Shown here: positions 27,101 to 39,779 of the stretch, one piece after another
How positions within the stretch are numbered: position 1 is the first letter of the stretch
Layout: each line of letters opens with the position of its first letter
NCBI GenBank assembly: GCA_027886175.1
Contig: JAJNNQ010000001.1
Coordinates: forward strand, 10,891,501 to 10,955,500
From: Phylloscopus collybita
Lineage: Eukaryota > Chordata > Aves > Passeriformes > Phylloscopidae
DNA length: 64,000 nucleotides
Direction: 5' to 3'
Position numbers and translations under genes: made by a program
The notes under the pieces: generated by a model
What the model was told of the DNA's origin: nothing
What the model saw: the letters and a program-made list of their open reading frames with translations, nothing else
Database searches by the model: none

Positions 27101-28689
27101 GTTTAAATGGTGGGAGGTAGAACAGAAGCCTCAGTGAGTGTCAGAGGCCTACATGGACACGGGCACACTCAGAGCAAGTGCCCAGCTCCCAGCCTGGTCT
27201 CAGTGTGGGGTGCAGAGCAAAGCAGGGTGAGGAAAGGCAGCCTGTGCCAGTCTCGGCTGCGGGAGCTCCCAGCTCCACCAGTCTGACACTGGAGATGAGG
27301 CAGGGTTCACTTTTTCCACGCCTGGCTCAGAGCCCAGCTGCCCTCCTGGGTGTCACTCAGCCCTGACTGGCACTACCTTGCAGTTCCTCTGACTTGACTA
27401 AAAATAGGCAGTCCAGGAACCTCCTCAGAGAGCCAGCTTTGCAGAAGTCTCTCACCGAGCTCTGCAGAGCAGCAAGCGCTGCGATATTTTTGTTAAAAAT
27501 CTTCAAATGGAAAGAACTACCTTAGCCTGTGGGATTTTCCCCTTCAGTGCCCAGAGTAAAACATCTCCTGCCCCAGTCATCTCTGTCTTGCTCAGTACAA
27601 TAGGGATCTTGCAGAGCTTCCTTATCTGGGACCATGTGGCAGCTCTTGCAGCTTCAGCTGTTAAGGCTGAACACAGCAGATGAGCATTGGACCAGGGAAC
27701 CCACTGTCCCATGGCCCTGGGGCTCACCAAGGGGATTGTCTCACATTCCTTGCTTTGCACAAGGTTTTGTGACTGAACCTCCCTTGGTGCTGCCTCCACC
27801 CCAATAGATCAGCTCTGCAAAATGCCTAAATCCATGTTTCAAAGCTTGATAACAAGGTGATAGGTGTCCTAGAATTACCAAACTGAACCCCTTTAAGTTT
27901 ATTTTGCCCTGTAAGCTGGAATAGACCCAGATAATTTCAGCATTTCATAGTGTCATCTTCAGCTTAATACACAATTTACTTAATGTGGACTTGTGACTGC
28001 AGGAACACATTGCTGTTTCCTGTCCTGGTCTTAGCAATATTGAATTTCCCCAGCCCTACCAGGACTCAGCTCCTCATGCCAATCACAGAGATTGGTCATT
28101 AAAAATGGGAGACAAGAAAACAAGGAGCTGTTCCTGTAAGCCCTGTGCTCCAGCTGATGGGAAAGGCAGGAAGGAGGAGATGGGCTTTGCTTCTAATCAG
28201 CCAGAGACGCTGCACACTGCAGAGACAAACCTCACTCTGCTCAAGACAGGCCTGAGCCGCAGCCCTTGCTGAGCCTGGACCTGGACCTGTCTGTGTCTTG
28301 GCTCAGGAGCAATCCTGACCTGTTGCTGCCACATTCCCCTCCTCTGCCCACAGATCTCCCACTCCCTGGGGTGGCTGCCCTGTCCCAGGCTCAGCAGAGG
28401 CACAGGGAAGGTTGGACAGCAGACTGGCCCCTGGGATGGGGGAAGATAATTTTTTGGAGTTTAGGGAAAGCTTTTTGTTCCATAGCCAGGAAAGCAGCCA
28501 CGAGCCATGTGCTGTGCCAGGGCTGTGCCCTGAGCTGCCGAGGGGCTGTGGGAGCACGTCGGGCACGCCAGGGGCTGTGTGCCCAAATGCCATAACACAG
28601 CTCTACTGCAGCAGCACATTCAGCCTGGGGCCCCTCTAGCAGGTTGTGGGAGCACAGCAGGCGCTGCTCCACTTTGACAAGCACAGGGA

Positions 28690-28930
28690 GTGATTAATGA
28701 GCCAGGGAAAACAGGGTGACACATGCAAATACTAGAGATCTACGGAAGAAATTCTGAGGATCAAGTCCACCTTTGTAAACAGAAATATCTCTATTATTGC
28801 GGAAGACAAGAAGGGAGCAGAGCAGCTCCGTGACTTCCCCAGACAGTCTCTAATGATACTTTCTGCAGTTTGCATCAATCCAGATTAAGCTTTGGGCTGA
28901 CACAGACGGGTCTTAACTAGGCTCTCCTCC
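28690..28930. promoter_or_regulatory. Candidate distal regulatory element with octamer
   Basis: This block holds GTGATTAATGA, a perfect ATGCAAAT octamer (POU factor site) at 28,723-28,730, AGAAATATCTCTATTATTGCGG, TTTGCATCAATCCAGATTAAGC and isolated CpGs. The dense, non-repetitive motif mix suggests an enhancer. This is inference from motif content only. Confidence 0.25.
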
Positions 28931-30700
28931 AATGGAGTTGCGTGTTCCCTGTCCCCCGCTTTCCCTGCTGCTGAGCTGGGCTCCACGCCTGACGCGCAGT
29001 ATCTGCACATCCCCTTGAGCAGCTAACCCTGCTCCCCTGATTGCTCTGCCAAATGAGGCTCCGGTTTCACTGTGATCAGGAGTGCTGCATTGATGAGGAC
29101 AGTCTGTGTGCGGGAGGAAGTGGGTTTGGTCTGTAACTTTAGTTGTTCCAGGCAGAAATTGGAGCAGCTCAGAGAACTGCTGAAGGAGGCATTCTTGGTC
29201 TCCCAGGGTACCTCTGCCAGTGTAAGGCTACTGACATTGCCAGCCCCCGAGAACTGCTGCTTCATTGTGGACTAGGCCCTAAAAACACCTCCCAGTGTGG
29301 GAAACAAATCAAAGCAGAGTTGTGGGAAATGGGAAATGCCACTGTAGCCGCCTGGGCTGTGCTGAGCCAGGGTGGGATGAATGGCGCACAGCGGTGCTCC
29401 TTCCCCTGCTGTGCTGAGAGCAGGGAACGCGGCTCCTGGTCTCTCTTAGCCTGGAAAAGTTCTCATCAGGTTCTGCAGGAGCTGCACAGTGCACAGACCA
29501 GCCCTGTTAGTGCAAACCTGGGCATTTGGCACTCTCAGCAGTGCTCTGCAGGCACCGCTCACTAACAACTGCTGCTTCTCAGAACATCACCAGGAGCTGT
29601 GTTCTCTTTTGGAAAGAGATTTCATTGAGGCCTCCAAAGAGGAGAGCAGCAATTATTCCTCTGCTCTCCATCTGGGGAGGAAAGCCTTGACCTCCTGGCA
29701 CATGGTCAGATACTGGAAACAGTTTCCTGCCAATACAAACTTCTGAAAATTTCCCAAGTCGCATGAGAGGGGAGAGGCTTTAGTATGAGATTGCGGAGCT
29801 GTTTTGGAGTCCATTTTCTTTGGATGGCAAATACTGACTGAATATCTGTACTTTGGTGCAAATAAGGTTGAATAAAGAGGGAGTCCTTGACCCATACTGC
29901 AGTTTACTGGGAGTCATCCACGGACAGATGTGAGTCTTCTCCCTGTGCCTGCTGCTCATACAAATTGTCCCAGGGCTTTGTGGACACCACAGCGCTGTAC
30001 AAAAGCAGGATCTCAGCACAGCCTGGTAAACCTGGAGAATTCTTCTGGGGCAAGTGGGGACATGAGGAGCATAGTTGAACATGCCATGTGTCAGTCAAGG
30101 ATGCCATACCTTTAGCAGATAAGGGAAAAAGGTAATTGACTTTTCCAGGCTTGTGTTACCTGGAAACTTTCTCCCAGCTGGTGAGAGTCTGCAGTAACAT
30201 AGAAGTGTTGGTAATTGCGATCAGCAACGGTGCACATGCTGCTAAGGTGAAGCCTTCTACTTCTTGAGAAGGCGTGAGCTTGGAAGGGTTCTGGGCTTGA
30301 TTGTCATTCTAGACAAGTGTATCCTGACATCCTTTCCTTTTTACTATAAATCAGAAGCAAAATGAATAAATTAGTTATTGAAGTTCCTTGTGGGCTTCAT
30401 TGATGCGATTGCAGGTGGAAAAGACAGGTAACATAACCAGAGGGAATTGGTGTCAAGGCTGCTCCTTACAGTCCCAGATTATGTCACCAATCAGCTGGTG
30501 AAATAAAGAGATTTCCCGCGTATATTTAGTAAATCAACATGACAATGTCATATACAATCGGAGTTAATTAGGCAAACCTTCTTGCTGTGTATAGCGTATC
30601 ACATGCCTTAGAGGTAGAGAGGCTTCCGTCAACGCTGCAGCCCTGGAAGTGTCAGGGGGAGCGGGCTGGGTGCAGCTTGGTGTTGAGAGGCCCCTCAGCA

Positions 30701-30718
30701 CCCTCCTCCTCCTCCTCC
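30701..30718. repeat. (CTC)n short tandem repeat
   Basis: About five CTC units followed by CCC. Confidence 0.85.
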
Positions 30719-33700
30719 CCAGGTACTGCTCAGGGTGAGCTCGGGCCGGGCAGTTTCGTGCCAGCAGCCCTGAGAAGGCAGAGGCCTGGCCGGTAGCACA
30801 GGGTGCTGTTGGGAGGGGCTCCGCTGGGGTTTGACAAACGGGGAGGCAGGAATCACATCCGTGTTCCCATCTGATCTGGGCGCTGCCCAGGCTTCCTGAG
30901 CGCCCCGGGACTGTGCCCTGCTGCGTGTGCAGGAGCCCCCCGCCTGTGCCCCAAGAGCACCCGCTGCACGATGTGCTCTGGTACAGGAGGCTCGCTTCTG
31001 GGGTCAAGGAGGGACACAAATGACAGGAACCCCTGCCCTGCTCGAGCTGCTCACAGCCTGCTGGCATGGCTGCAGCAAAAAGCTTTCGACCCCTGAGGGC
31101 CTTTCCTCACCCTGCCCCGGGGAGGAGAGGCTGAGTGTAGGGCAGTGGAGGGGCTTGTCCAAGGTCAAGCCGTGTCAGGGCCAGGAGCCCTGCACCATTT
31201 CCTCCTTCTGACCGTGGGACTCCCATCTGGTTTGATTCAGCTGTCAACCCTGGAGCAGAGAGTGGCAGTAACAAAAGGCTTTTTCAGACATAATCCCACT
31301 AAACGGAGACAATCCTGTTATGTTTCCAGGCGACAGGAATTGAGACTTTAGTGCCAGAGTATGAGGACTCTGCCCTAAGGGCTTTGTTTCAGGACTTAAC
31401 GTCAGGTGATCTCAGGGCCAGCCTGGTCTTTGTGCCCTAAAGCAGCACAGATTAAGCCCTAAACATGTATTTTTAAACTGAGAAAAACCCAAGAGGTGTG
31501 ATAGACAATCTGGGATGGGGAGGAAACACCAGACCAGCATCCCAGTAAGAGGGATTAGTCTGGCCAAGACAATAGAAGCCGTGAATCTCTGAGGGGCACG
31601 GCCTGACGTGCCAGCTGAGGGCTGGGCTGCCCTCCCCATGCCAGCTACACCAGCCTGCCAAAGTTCAAATGTCTGACAAGCATCACACTGCAGCTCCTGT
31701 ATTCCCAGCCCATGTGTCCCTGATCCCCAGCAGAGGCCAGTTAATACCCAATTAACAGGACTCTTTCTAATGAACTGAGCCTTAACTGCCAGCCACTTCA
31801 TCCTTTAATCTCTCCCAGCCGAGGGGAAGGGCTTGGCAGGTGTCACTTCAGGCTGGGGTGACAGGGCAGATCTGGCCTGCCAAAGCTCAGCCTCATGTCC
31901 CACATCCCCTCACCAGGGCCTCCTCCCGAGACACCATTTACCCCGGGGCAGAGAGAACGTCCCTGTTTGCATGGGCCCTGCAGCTCTGGAGTTCCTGTCT
32001 CCTTGTCCCTGGAGCTAGGACCTGTTACTTCTCTGGCCAGGGCAGGTATCCCAGTTTTTCTCAAATTACTGTCTTGGTCAGTCTTACTCTGTCAAAGCTG
32101 TTCTTCTTCCCCTGTTCCCTCTTCCCCTTTTGTAGCCATGCTCAGTGTGAAGGACCCAGTGCCACTCTGTGTGCCCAGGCAGCCCCTTCATGGCCTCTGG
32201 TCCCCAAAGGCATGAGTCAGCTGTCCCTTGTGAAAGGCCCAAGGATGCAAGGAAAAACGGACCTCACTTCGGAGATACGGCCATCCCAGAGCCCTCATCA
32301 AACAAACCAGGACTGGGTGTCTTTAGCTGTACATTTTGAGAACAGAGGGAAACCACACCCCCCAGTGTCACGGGTTCCCTCAGCACCCCAGAGGGCCAGA
32401 TCTGGCTGTAGGAAGCCTTAGGGGTGAGCAGCTCAGGAGTTACCTTGGTTTTGGGACCATCAGAGTGAAGCTGTTCATGCTATACAGAGCAGCTGCCTTG
32501 CTTTACAGATTTTCTGTGTCCAGACTTTCTCTTCCATGTTCATCCCAAAGTAGAAATCTATGATACAGAACAAGCTGGGAAATCCCCTGCACGTCCTATC
32601 TCAGCTCCCCCAGCCTTATCTCCACTTGCAGAGGCTGTGCACATGCAGTGCACAGCAGCCTCAGGCAGGGCAAAGCGTGAAGATGCAGCACAGTGTGGGT
32701 GCTGTGGAATTTGGGGTTGGGGCCAAATGAGGCCATGGGGAAAGAAGGAACACATGAATTGTAATTCCTAGAGACATCCCCTGCTTCTCCTGTGCCTCTC
32801 TGGCTTCAGGTAGCAGCAGCAGAAGCTGGTGCTGGGTTGTGCTGTAGCCGGTCCTGCCCTGAGCACCTGATCTACCTGGGAGGTGCCCAAAGCCTCACAA
32901 AGAGCTGGGTTTCAGTGGGGAGCCTGGGAGAGGCAGTGCTTAGCATACAGAAATGATGTTAGAGCACTCAAATCATCGTTAAAGATGACACCAGCTTCTG
33001 CATGCTGGGCTGGTACAGAGATCGTTTCAATTGCATTATCTGCAGATCTCAGCATGCATCACATGCACTATTGCAGACACACACTGTCCTGGGAAGGGCT
33101 GAGATAGCATCAGCCCAGCTCACAAAGAAGGAAGTAGGGAGCAGGAATGCATTGAATGTTGGCTTCTGTCTCTGTCAGGTGCATGCAAGAAGCTGGGCCA
33201 AAAGGTATTTGCTTAAAGCCCCAGAGCAAATGGCTGGGGCAGATCACGGACTCTGTGCCCCAGCCTTTGGCTGCCTCAGCCACAAAATAGCTCCATCCCC
33301 ATGACTGGGACAGGAGGCAGTGGGAGAAGAATACAATTTCCTAGATCACAGCGGTTCTCCAGATTTTTGGGGAACTACTGGCACAGCCCCAGATGATGTG
33401 ACACAAGCTGCTGGCACTCCTGGTGCTGTGACAGGTTCTAGCCTGGGCTGAATTGTGTCCGTGTCCCTGATGTGACGCAGAGCCAGGGGGCTCCTACTGT
33501 GTGACACTGCTGTACCCCAGCCTGGCACAGAAAGGTTTGAGCTGTTCACTCACTTGTTTTCTAGAGCTGTGGGAGCAGACTGGATCCTGAGGGGTCACTG
33601 AGGATCCTGTGGGATCTATGCAAACATATTGTCAGAGCAGCTTGTGCAGGTCCCCCCGCTTTGCAGCCAGCAGTGTCGAACAGCAGAATTGAGTGTGAAA

Positions 33701-34832
33701 CAGCTTCCCTGCAGACCCCATTAGCCTGAGCTGGAATTGCCAACATAAGGCCAGGCCCCGCAGCCCTGGAGAGATGCTTGAGCTGAACAGTGCATCCTGT
33801 CAGAGCTTCCCAAAGCAGGAGGGAGTGAGACTCAATGAGCAATGGCAGTGCCCTTTCTGCTTTTAGGCACAGGGCCACCACTTGCCCTTTGCTTCCCAGC
33901 AAAGCCCTGGTCCCTGCCCCGTGCCAGCAGGACTCCCTGAAGGAGCAGACTGAACTGGGGGTGTCCTTCTGCCTCTGATGGGGTGGAGCTTCTCTCAGCC
34001 TTAATTTTCTCCCAGATGAATTTCTCCTGTGCCTCTAATTAAGCTTCCTCTTCAGCTTAGGACTGTGGACAGTCTGAGCATTTGTAAATTAGCCATCCAC
34101 CAGACAGGCTTTGTCCAGCTCTCAGCCCTCTAATTACTCTGCTCAGCCCCCAGAGATGAGGGATCTGCAGCAGACAGGCTGAGCAGAGCAGATCAGGTGC
34201 GACAGACCCTGCTTGGACAGCAGCCCTGGGAAACACGGTGCTGCTGCCCAACACAAAGAGCAGCGGGGACACAGCCTGAGCCTGGGCCGAGCAGAGCTCC
34301 ATGCTTGCACGTTGGGTAGAGGAAAACTCTTTACTTGCAAGTCTGGGCTGTGTCAGAATCCCCCAGGCCGTGTGTGCCACAAACTGATGCTCCCCTGTGG
34401 CACAAAGTCTTGCCGAAGCACAGAGCTGATGGCAGGTGCCCCTGGGCTGTGCCCAGCCAGCTCTGAGCCGAGTCCCTTCCTCCTTGCCACTGTGCCACTG
34501 TGACACTCTGATCCCAGGGAAAAGGAGATGGCTGTCCCTGACTGAGGAGGTGACCAGCAGCTGGAAGCACCAGAATAGGTGACTCCAGTTTGCTGTCTCA
34601 CTTCAGACAGCTCACTGGAGCAGGAATGAGTGCAGCAGGCTGCTTTGGGAGAGTTTGGACATTAAAATAACACAGCCTATGAGACTCAGTTCAGCATTTG
34701 AAGGAGACACTCTGCAAGTCATTTGCAATCTCCTCTGCAGCTTCTTCACCAGCAGAGCTTGAGCAGCCCTTACTTAACTGTTTAGATTTGTTTACAGAAA
34801 GTATTTGGACAATGCAGTAATTCTGGGTTTTC

Positions 34833-34856
34833 TGTTTGTTTTTTTAAAAACAAACA
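34833..34856. repeat. Near-continuous palindrome built from forkhead-like motifs
   Basis: TGTTTGTTTTT (34,833-34,843) and AAAAACAAACA (34,846-34,856) are perfectly complementary and separated by only two T residues. Each arm carries a forkhead-type TGTTTGT core, giving two inverted sites. Low complexity means chance formation is quite possible. Confidence 0.85.
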
Positions 34857-35149
34857 TGCAGCCAGAAGAGTTGGGCTCATACTCTGGGCTTTGCAAGGCA
34901 AGGACTAAAGAAACTTGTCTAGCTGGGCTTGGCTGGGGAGGCACAGGCAGCCCTGCCCAGCACCTGGCAGTCACTGCCACAGACACAGCAGAGGACAGGG
35001 GCATCTTTGGGGGCAGCAGTGTGTTTGCCCTGTCCCCCCCTCCCCGGGGCAGGGCAGCTGCTGCAGGATCACTCTTTATGCAAAGATTAAAAGAAAAAAA
35101 TGCTCCTCTCTGAGCTTGCTGCTTTGTCTAAGTCTTGAATGATTTTCTG

Positions 35150-35480
35150 TCACTAGGTATCAAACTGCAGTTGAAAGGATTTCCCGTTGACATTTAGCAG
35201 TATTAAATTACAAAATAACCACAAGTCAGCCACTCAGTATGATATAAACAGTGGGATTTGACAGAGCCTTTTCTGGCCTTGGGGACCAATTTACTCATTT
35301 TTACAGTCCCAACTCCAGTCATCCACTGGTAATGCACAGCGCCTTTTGGACACCACCTATTTGGAATTAGAGACACATATGGCAGAGTGTAATTACCTAT
35401 TTACTCTGCTGCTGAATCAGCAAACTGAGGCTAGTTAACATTACAGCTCATAAGCCCCTTTCATAAACATGGGTCAGTGC
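35150..35480. promoter_or_regulatory. Candidate regulatory block containing a palindromic MAF site
   Basis: This block holds a perfect 13-bp palindromic MAF recognition element, TGCTGAATCAGCA (35,410-35,422), with two full TGCTGA half-sites. Around it lie GTGTAATTACC, GTTAAC, CAGTATTAAATTAC and GGAATTAGAG. It is more AT-rich than its flanks. The MARE consensus usually has C or G at the centre of the TRE-type site, whereas here it is A, so AP-1 binding would be weaker than MAF binding. Enhancer function is inferred. Confidence 0.35.
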
Positions 35481-35934
35481 TGGAACTGAGCAAAATTAAT
35501 TCAGAAGAAAGAAAGAATTCCTCTCGAAAGGGAAGCCAAAAAAATCTGATGATTTAACTGGGAAAAAATGGACCCTCAATGCTTTCTGTAAAGGAAGAAA
35601 TCTGAGGAACCCCGGCCAGGCTTCTGGGAGGAGGGGCCTGGACCATCGCTTATTCCCACTGGTGTAAATCGGGAGTAGCTGTGGAAATGTCTTGCTGAAA
35701 ATCTAAAATAAATGAGAGGGAAATCAGGCACGTTGGCCAGAGCTCCGGCTCAGCTCCCTGAGGAAACAGGCAGCTGGTCTGAGCTCCGGGCTCTGCGTCC
35801 TGCCACCCCATGGGGTCCAGCTCCAGCCAGGTTTTCTGCTGGCTTTTGGGGCCGGGCCGTGAGTCCCACTTGTTTGCACCGAGAGTGTTTTAGCCCCTTG
35901 TCATCAGCTGTGACGCTGGGGCTGGATGTGCACA

Positions 35935-36275
35935 GGGCCCGGGTGAACACCCCCGGCTCCCGGCTTGTGTTCTGCTCCCCCCTCGCAGCCGTGCCCTGCT
36001 TACCAACCAGCGGCAGGAAGAGCTTCGCCACTCCGCGAAGCTCAGACATTTCCTGGGGAGTGAATGCAGTGCAGCCAAGGTGGGGAGCGCTGCCCGGGCA
36101 GGAAGGCTGCGGAGAGGCACAGCTTGGCTGGCACGGCACAGGGGCTTCCCCAGCCCGCAGCCACGGAGAGTCCCAGCCTGGGGCACCCGGAGAGCCCCGG
36201 AGCACCCGGACAGCCCCAGCCTGCGGTGCTCCATCAGCTGCAGAGGCGGCACTGGCGGCATGCGGAGGAAAGGGT
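35935..36275. promoter_or_regulatory. Marginal CpG-enriched patch with stem-loop
   Basis: About 21 CpGs in 340 bases by hand count, observed/expected near 0.57, so slightly below island criteria but well above the flanks. It overlaps several mutually incompatible open frames of 150-220 codons on both strands, which the base composition explains. A perfect 9-bp stem-loop lies at 36,020-36,043. Confidence 0.35.
36020..36043. repeat. Perfect 9-bp stem, 6-base loop hairpin
   Basis: GAGCTTCGC (36,020-36,028) pairs exactly with GCGAAGCTC (36,035-36,043) around CACTCC. Confidence 0.9.
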
Positions 36276-39239
36276 TAACTTGTACCACTACCAGCTGCTC
36301 CCAGCAAGAAGCAAGGAGCAGTGTCCTGCCCTCTGGGCAGACCGGGGAATCTGTCCCATGGGTAACTGGATCTCCCAACCCTGTCTCAAGGGCACCGAGG
36401 GCTGCTGTGTTCCTGTTAAGTGGTTCATGTGTGGCACTCCGGGGAATTTCAGCACCCATCCACTCTTGGCTGCAGGATCTAATAGATTCTGTCTTAATCC
36501 AGGCTTTGGCATGTGGGTGTGGGTGTTGTGTCTTTGTTCCTGGGGTTTGCATATTTACAGTCTCTGAATATGAAGCATCACAACAGCAGAGCTCTGTGGG
36601 ACATGACTGGGAATGTTGTGGAGCAGAAAAATGTCCCTGTCAGCCTGGGCTGTGGGAGAGGTGCTCCGGGGTTCAGTAAAGTTTACCGAGCTGCAGTATG
36701 ACCTGTCAGGCTGGTGGCTGAGGAGTGGGGCAAGGTGACCCTTGGGAGGGCAGGGTGGGCAACCAAACACCTCGGATGTGGAGTTGGGTCTCTGCACGGG
36801 CAGTGAGAGCTCCTTGTTGCTCTGGTCACTGCAGTGGCATGCAGGGCTTGGCAACAGCGCGGCCGGCCAAGGGCAGGGGAAGAGGCAGCTTCCCCTCCTC
36901 TCCAGGTGTGCCAAACAGGCAAAAGAATAGGAATCTAAGCTGCCAGCAGAAAAGTGAGAGACGCTTCTGGAAAGCACCATCTGAAGCTGTAGGAACATGT
37001 TTCTCCTCCCACTGACTTTCAGAGCTTTGCAGTGATTAAGACACATCATCACTGCCAGGACTCCTCTGTAAAGCTGCTCTTAGGTGGTTTCCCTGTGGGA
37101 CAGGGAGAGGTACAGGGCTTCACAGGGATCTGAAGTGAGATAGGAGACAAGGTGTTGGTCCCTGGCTCCATCCACAGCTGGTCCTGGCTCGGGCGTCTCT
37201 CCCGTGGGGAGCTCTGTGGGTCCTGGGGTGGAAAGCACCCGTGAGCTGTGCTGCTCACAGGGCGGGTGGTGGCACGTTGCTACCCCTGGCCTAATTTGAG
37301 TCTCACCTGGCTCCTGCTATTCCGAAATGGAAAGGAGCCATTTTAATTTCCTTCCTCTACATTATATTTGCCATGGTGACCAGTCACTGCCACTGCCACT
37401 AGGAGGAGGGAACTGAGTTCCTTGGCTGAGCTGTGGAACCTCAGGGGCCACAGCTGTGACAGGGAACGGAGCAGCACAGCAGGGTGGGCACAGCCACCCC
37501 GGGTCTTTGCCCTGACAAATCTCATGACCTGCACAGACAAGTTCCCAGTTCTACCCAGCACCCTGGTTTTTGCAGCTGTAATATGGGGACAGCAATGGGT
37601 TTGGTTTGAGAGGGGAGGAGACCAAAGATAGAAAATGACAAGCACTTGGGAAGACCAGCTTGTTCTGGGTGAGGTGCTGCCCAATAGGAGCAACAATGCC
37701 TTAGAGGTAGCTGGTGAAACTGTCCCAGGACTGACATACCCGTCCCTCTCACTGAGCTGAGGCCTCATTTGCAAGAAGGGGTTGTGCGGGGGAAGCTTCT
37801 CTGTGGCTGCTGGTTGGACCTCTCCTGCCCTGTGTCTGTGCAAGGCCAACCCCATGGTGCATCTCCAGTTGTGGAGGCCTTGTTTGGTACAAGCAGAAAA
37901 TAACACAAATTTTCTTCCTTTTTGCCCCATCCTCCCTGCTTGGGGCATGTGTGGAGGAGGAGGAGACTCAGAGCATAAAGCTGGGTGGCAGGACTTGCAT
38001 GTCCTTAGTCTTCCCTCTGCTAATATTCTCTCTGCTAGCATGGATTTTTTTACTTGAAGCATTAGTTTCCCAATCTGTAGAACAGAGATGGAAACTAGAA
38101 GCCTCGCAGGAATATTCTACACACTTCAGATGGAGTTTGTCTCATCTGAATTCACATCTCCCTGCCTTGTCCCCCCAGCCCTCTCTCTTTTTCTTTCTCT
38201 GTGATTTCAGATAGAGTCTTATAAATCTTGTTCCAGGCCTAAATTAAATGACTGCTCAGAAGTCAAATCCCATCTGTGGCATGCCCTGTGACCCGGCAAT
38301 CTTCCTTTCCATCGCTTGAAGCTGGCAACATCCCAGGGTCTCAGGGAAGTTCTGCAGAAGGATTGTCAGGCTCCTGGGATTTAGTTTAGATCAGTATTTC
38401 CATCCCCAAAACCTGTTTTGGGGGGAAGGGAGAGAAGAAAGCAGTTTGATGCAGAGTTCTAAATTGGCTGTGTAAAGTCCATACACTTAAACTGTGAAGC
38501 AGTCTGTTTTATATTGGAATTTGTTGGATCCTCTTAAAGGCTGTGGAAACTTAACTACAAGAAGTCCTGTTTCTCCCACACTTGCTTTCCCTGGGTTCTG
38601 TGTTCTCTGAGCATCCTGCCCTGGCATGTGCTGCAGCTGCTGGCAGTGGTAGGGAAGGGGCTGCAGTTTGAAATCTTGAAACTGTGAGAAGTCTCGTTTT
38701 TATCTCAAGTGAGCGGTTTTTTTGCATAGTTTAATACCAGCACTTTGAAGTGTCTGAGCACTGCACAAAATGTACCTAAAGAATGTGGAGGAACAGAAAT
38801 AAGAACAGGAAGCTGTTCCAAAAGCAGCAGGAGATGTGATGCACCAGGGCAGGATCAGGCTCCGGCCCCACTGCACCGCAGTAGGGGTGCCAGCAGCATC
38901 CCCGCGCAGGGAGACAGAGTTGGGACCCACTCCAGGACTTTTCCATGGGAATTCAGCAAGACCTATTTTCTGATGAAGCTGAAGTTGGCAGCACATGTAA
39001 CCAAGCCAAGGAGTTCACTCCAGAGCATGATGATTTTTAATAAAGTCACAATTGCTGCTCTGTGCTAAATGAGTCATTTTAAAGTCAGTCCCTCATAAAA
39101 CAATCGCTTCCCAGATCCTGCTTCCTTCTATACATGTCTCACCAGCACAGCATACTTTCATGGCATAAACACCACCTTCACTTACATTGCTGCTCAACAG
39201 TTACTGCTTGTTCTCAGCCATTTCTCAGCAGTGAAATCC
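36276..39239. other. Gene-free stretch
   Basis: No supported exon. It includes the longest open frame outside the main CpG island: 239 codons on the minus strand, 37,343-38,062. The translation has no recognisable domain, and I see no convincing flanking splice signals. Sequence from about 38,210 to 38,560 is AT-richer and otherwise plain. Confidence 0.55.
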
Positions 39240-39475
39240 AGGCCGTGCACAATGCCAGGGAGCGGCGTGCTCAGAGGAAGGGCCGGCAGCATCTCACATC
39301 CAAACCCAGCGGTGTGAGCTGCCGTTCCAGTGACAAGTGCCCTGACATGAGCGTGTGACACCGCCCTGCTGGGCACAACGGGTCCCCTGTTCCCCGGGGC
39401 CTGGGGTCCGGAGCGTGCCCTCCCGGCCGTGCCTGCGGCCGGCCCGCAGGGCTCAGCACGGGCACTCCGCTCATT
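39240..39475. promoter_or_regulatory. Small CpG island candidate
   Basis: About 19 CpGs in 236 bases at roughly 65% GC, observed/expected near 0.75 by hand count, with abrupt edges. No exon is recognised. The motif-rich block at 39,780-39,990 lies about 300 bases downstream, so the two may be parts of one element. A CpG-rich enhancer or a lncRNA start are alternatives. Confidence 0.45.
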
Positions 39476-39779
39476 GCTTTCTAGTCCACTGATCTTTTAC
39501 AAACTTTGGCAAACCGAATTCGGTGTTGGAGCCTCCTTCAACTGCCTGCCAAATTACATAAAATTATTTAAAATTGGCCAGTGAGCTAAAAAGATGGGGG
39601 TGGAGGAGGTGGGGGGAGATGACAGATGGATGGTGTGAATGCAGGAGTCTTGCGTCCTTAGGAAGCCAGGCTTAAAACATTCAGGAAACTGAAGGTCTCT
39701 GATCCATGAACCCTTTTGTTCCAAGGCACTAATCTACCCAACCAACCAAGCTGTTGAAGTGCAGCATGATTTCGTTTTC

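Larger units (their letters stand above)
20511..28689. other. Gene-free stretch
   Basis: No supported exon. It includes a 14-bp-arm inverted repeat (20,863-20,907), a 19-base tandem duplication (21,068-21,111), a T13 run at 21,841-21,853, a CA-rich patch near 24,880-24,906 and a short (GT)n at 26,510-26,522. The segment 26,310-27,080 is AT-rich with homeodomain-like cores such as GCTTAATTGCC. The 206-codon minus-strand frame at 23,448-24,068 has no recognisable domain, and no splice structure supports it. Confidence 0.55.
28931..35149. other. Gene-free stretch
   Basis: No supported exon. GC-richer sub-blocks near 30,640-30,960, 31,840-32,420 and 34,060-34,510 carry open frames of 150-190 codons in several overlapping frames, which is the signature of low stop density rather than coding. 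It contains a short (CTC)n run and a near-continuous palindrome at 34,833-34,856. The segment 30,310-30,600 is AT-richer. Confidence 0.55.

Noticed and set aside
35890..36679. Overlapping ORFs of 167-220 codons on both strands
   Set aside because: Low stop density in a CpG-enriched patch. The frames contradict each other and none has a protein-like composition.
37343..38062. 239-codon minus-strand ORF
   Set aside because: Longest frame outside the island, but no domain is recognised, no supporting splice sites were seen, and the length is not extreme for a 64 kb window of this GC content.
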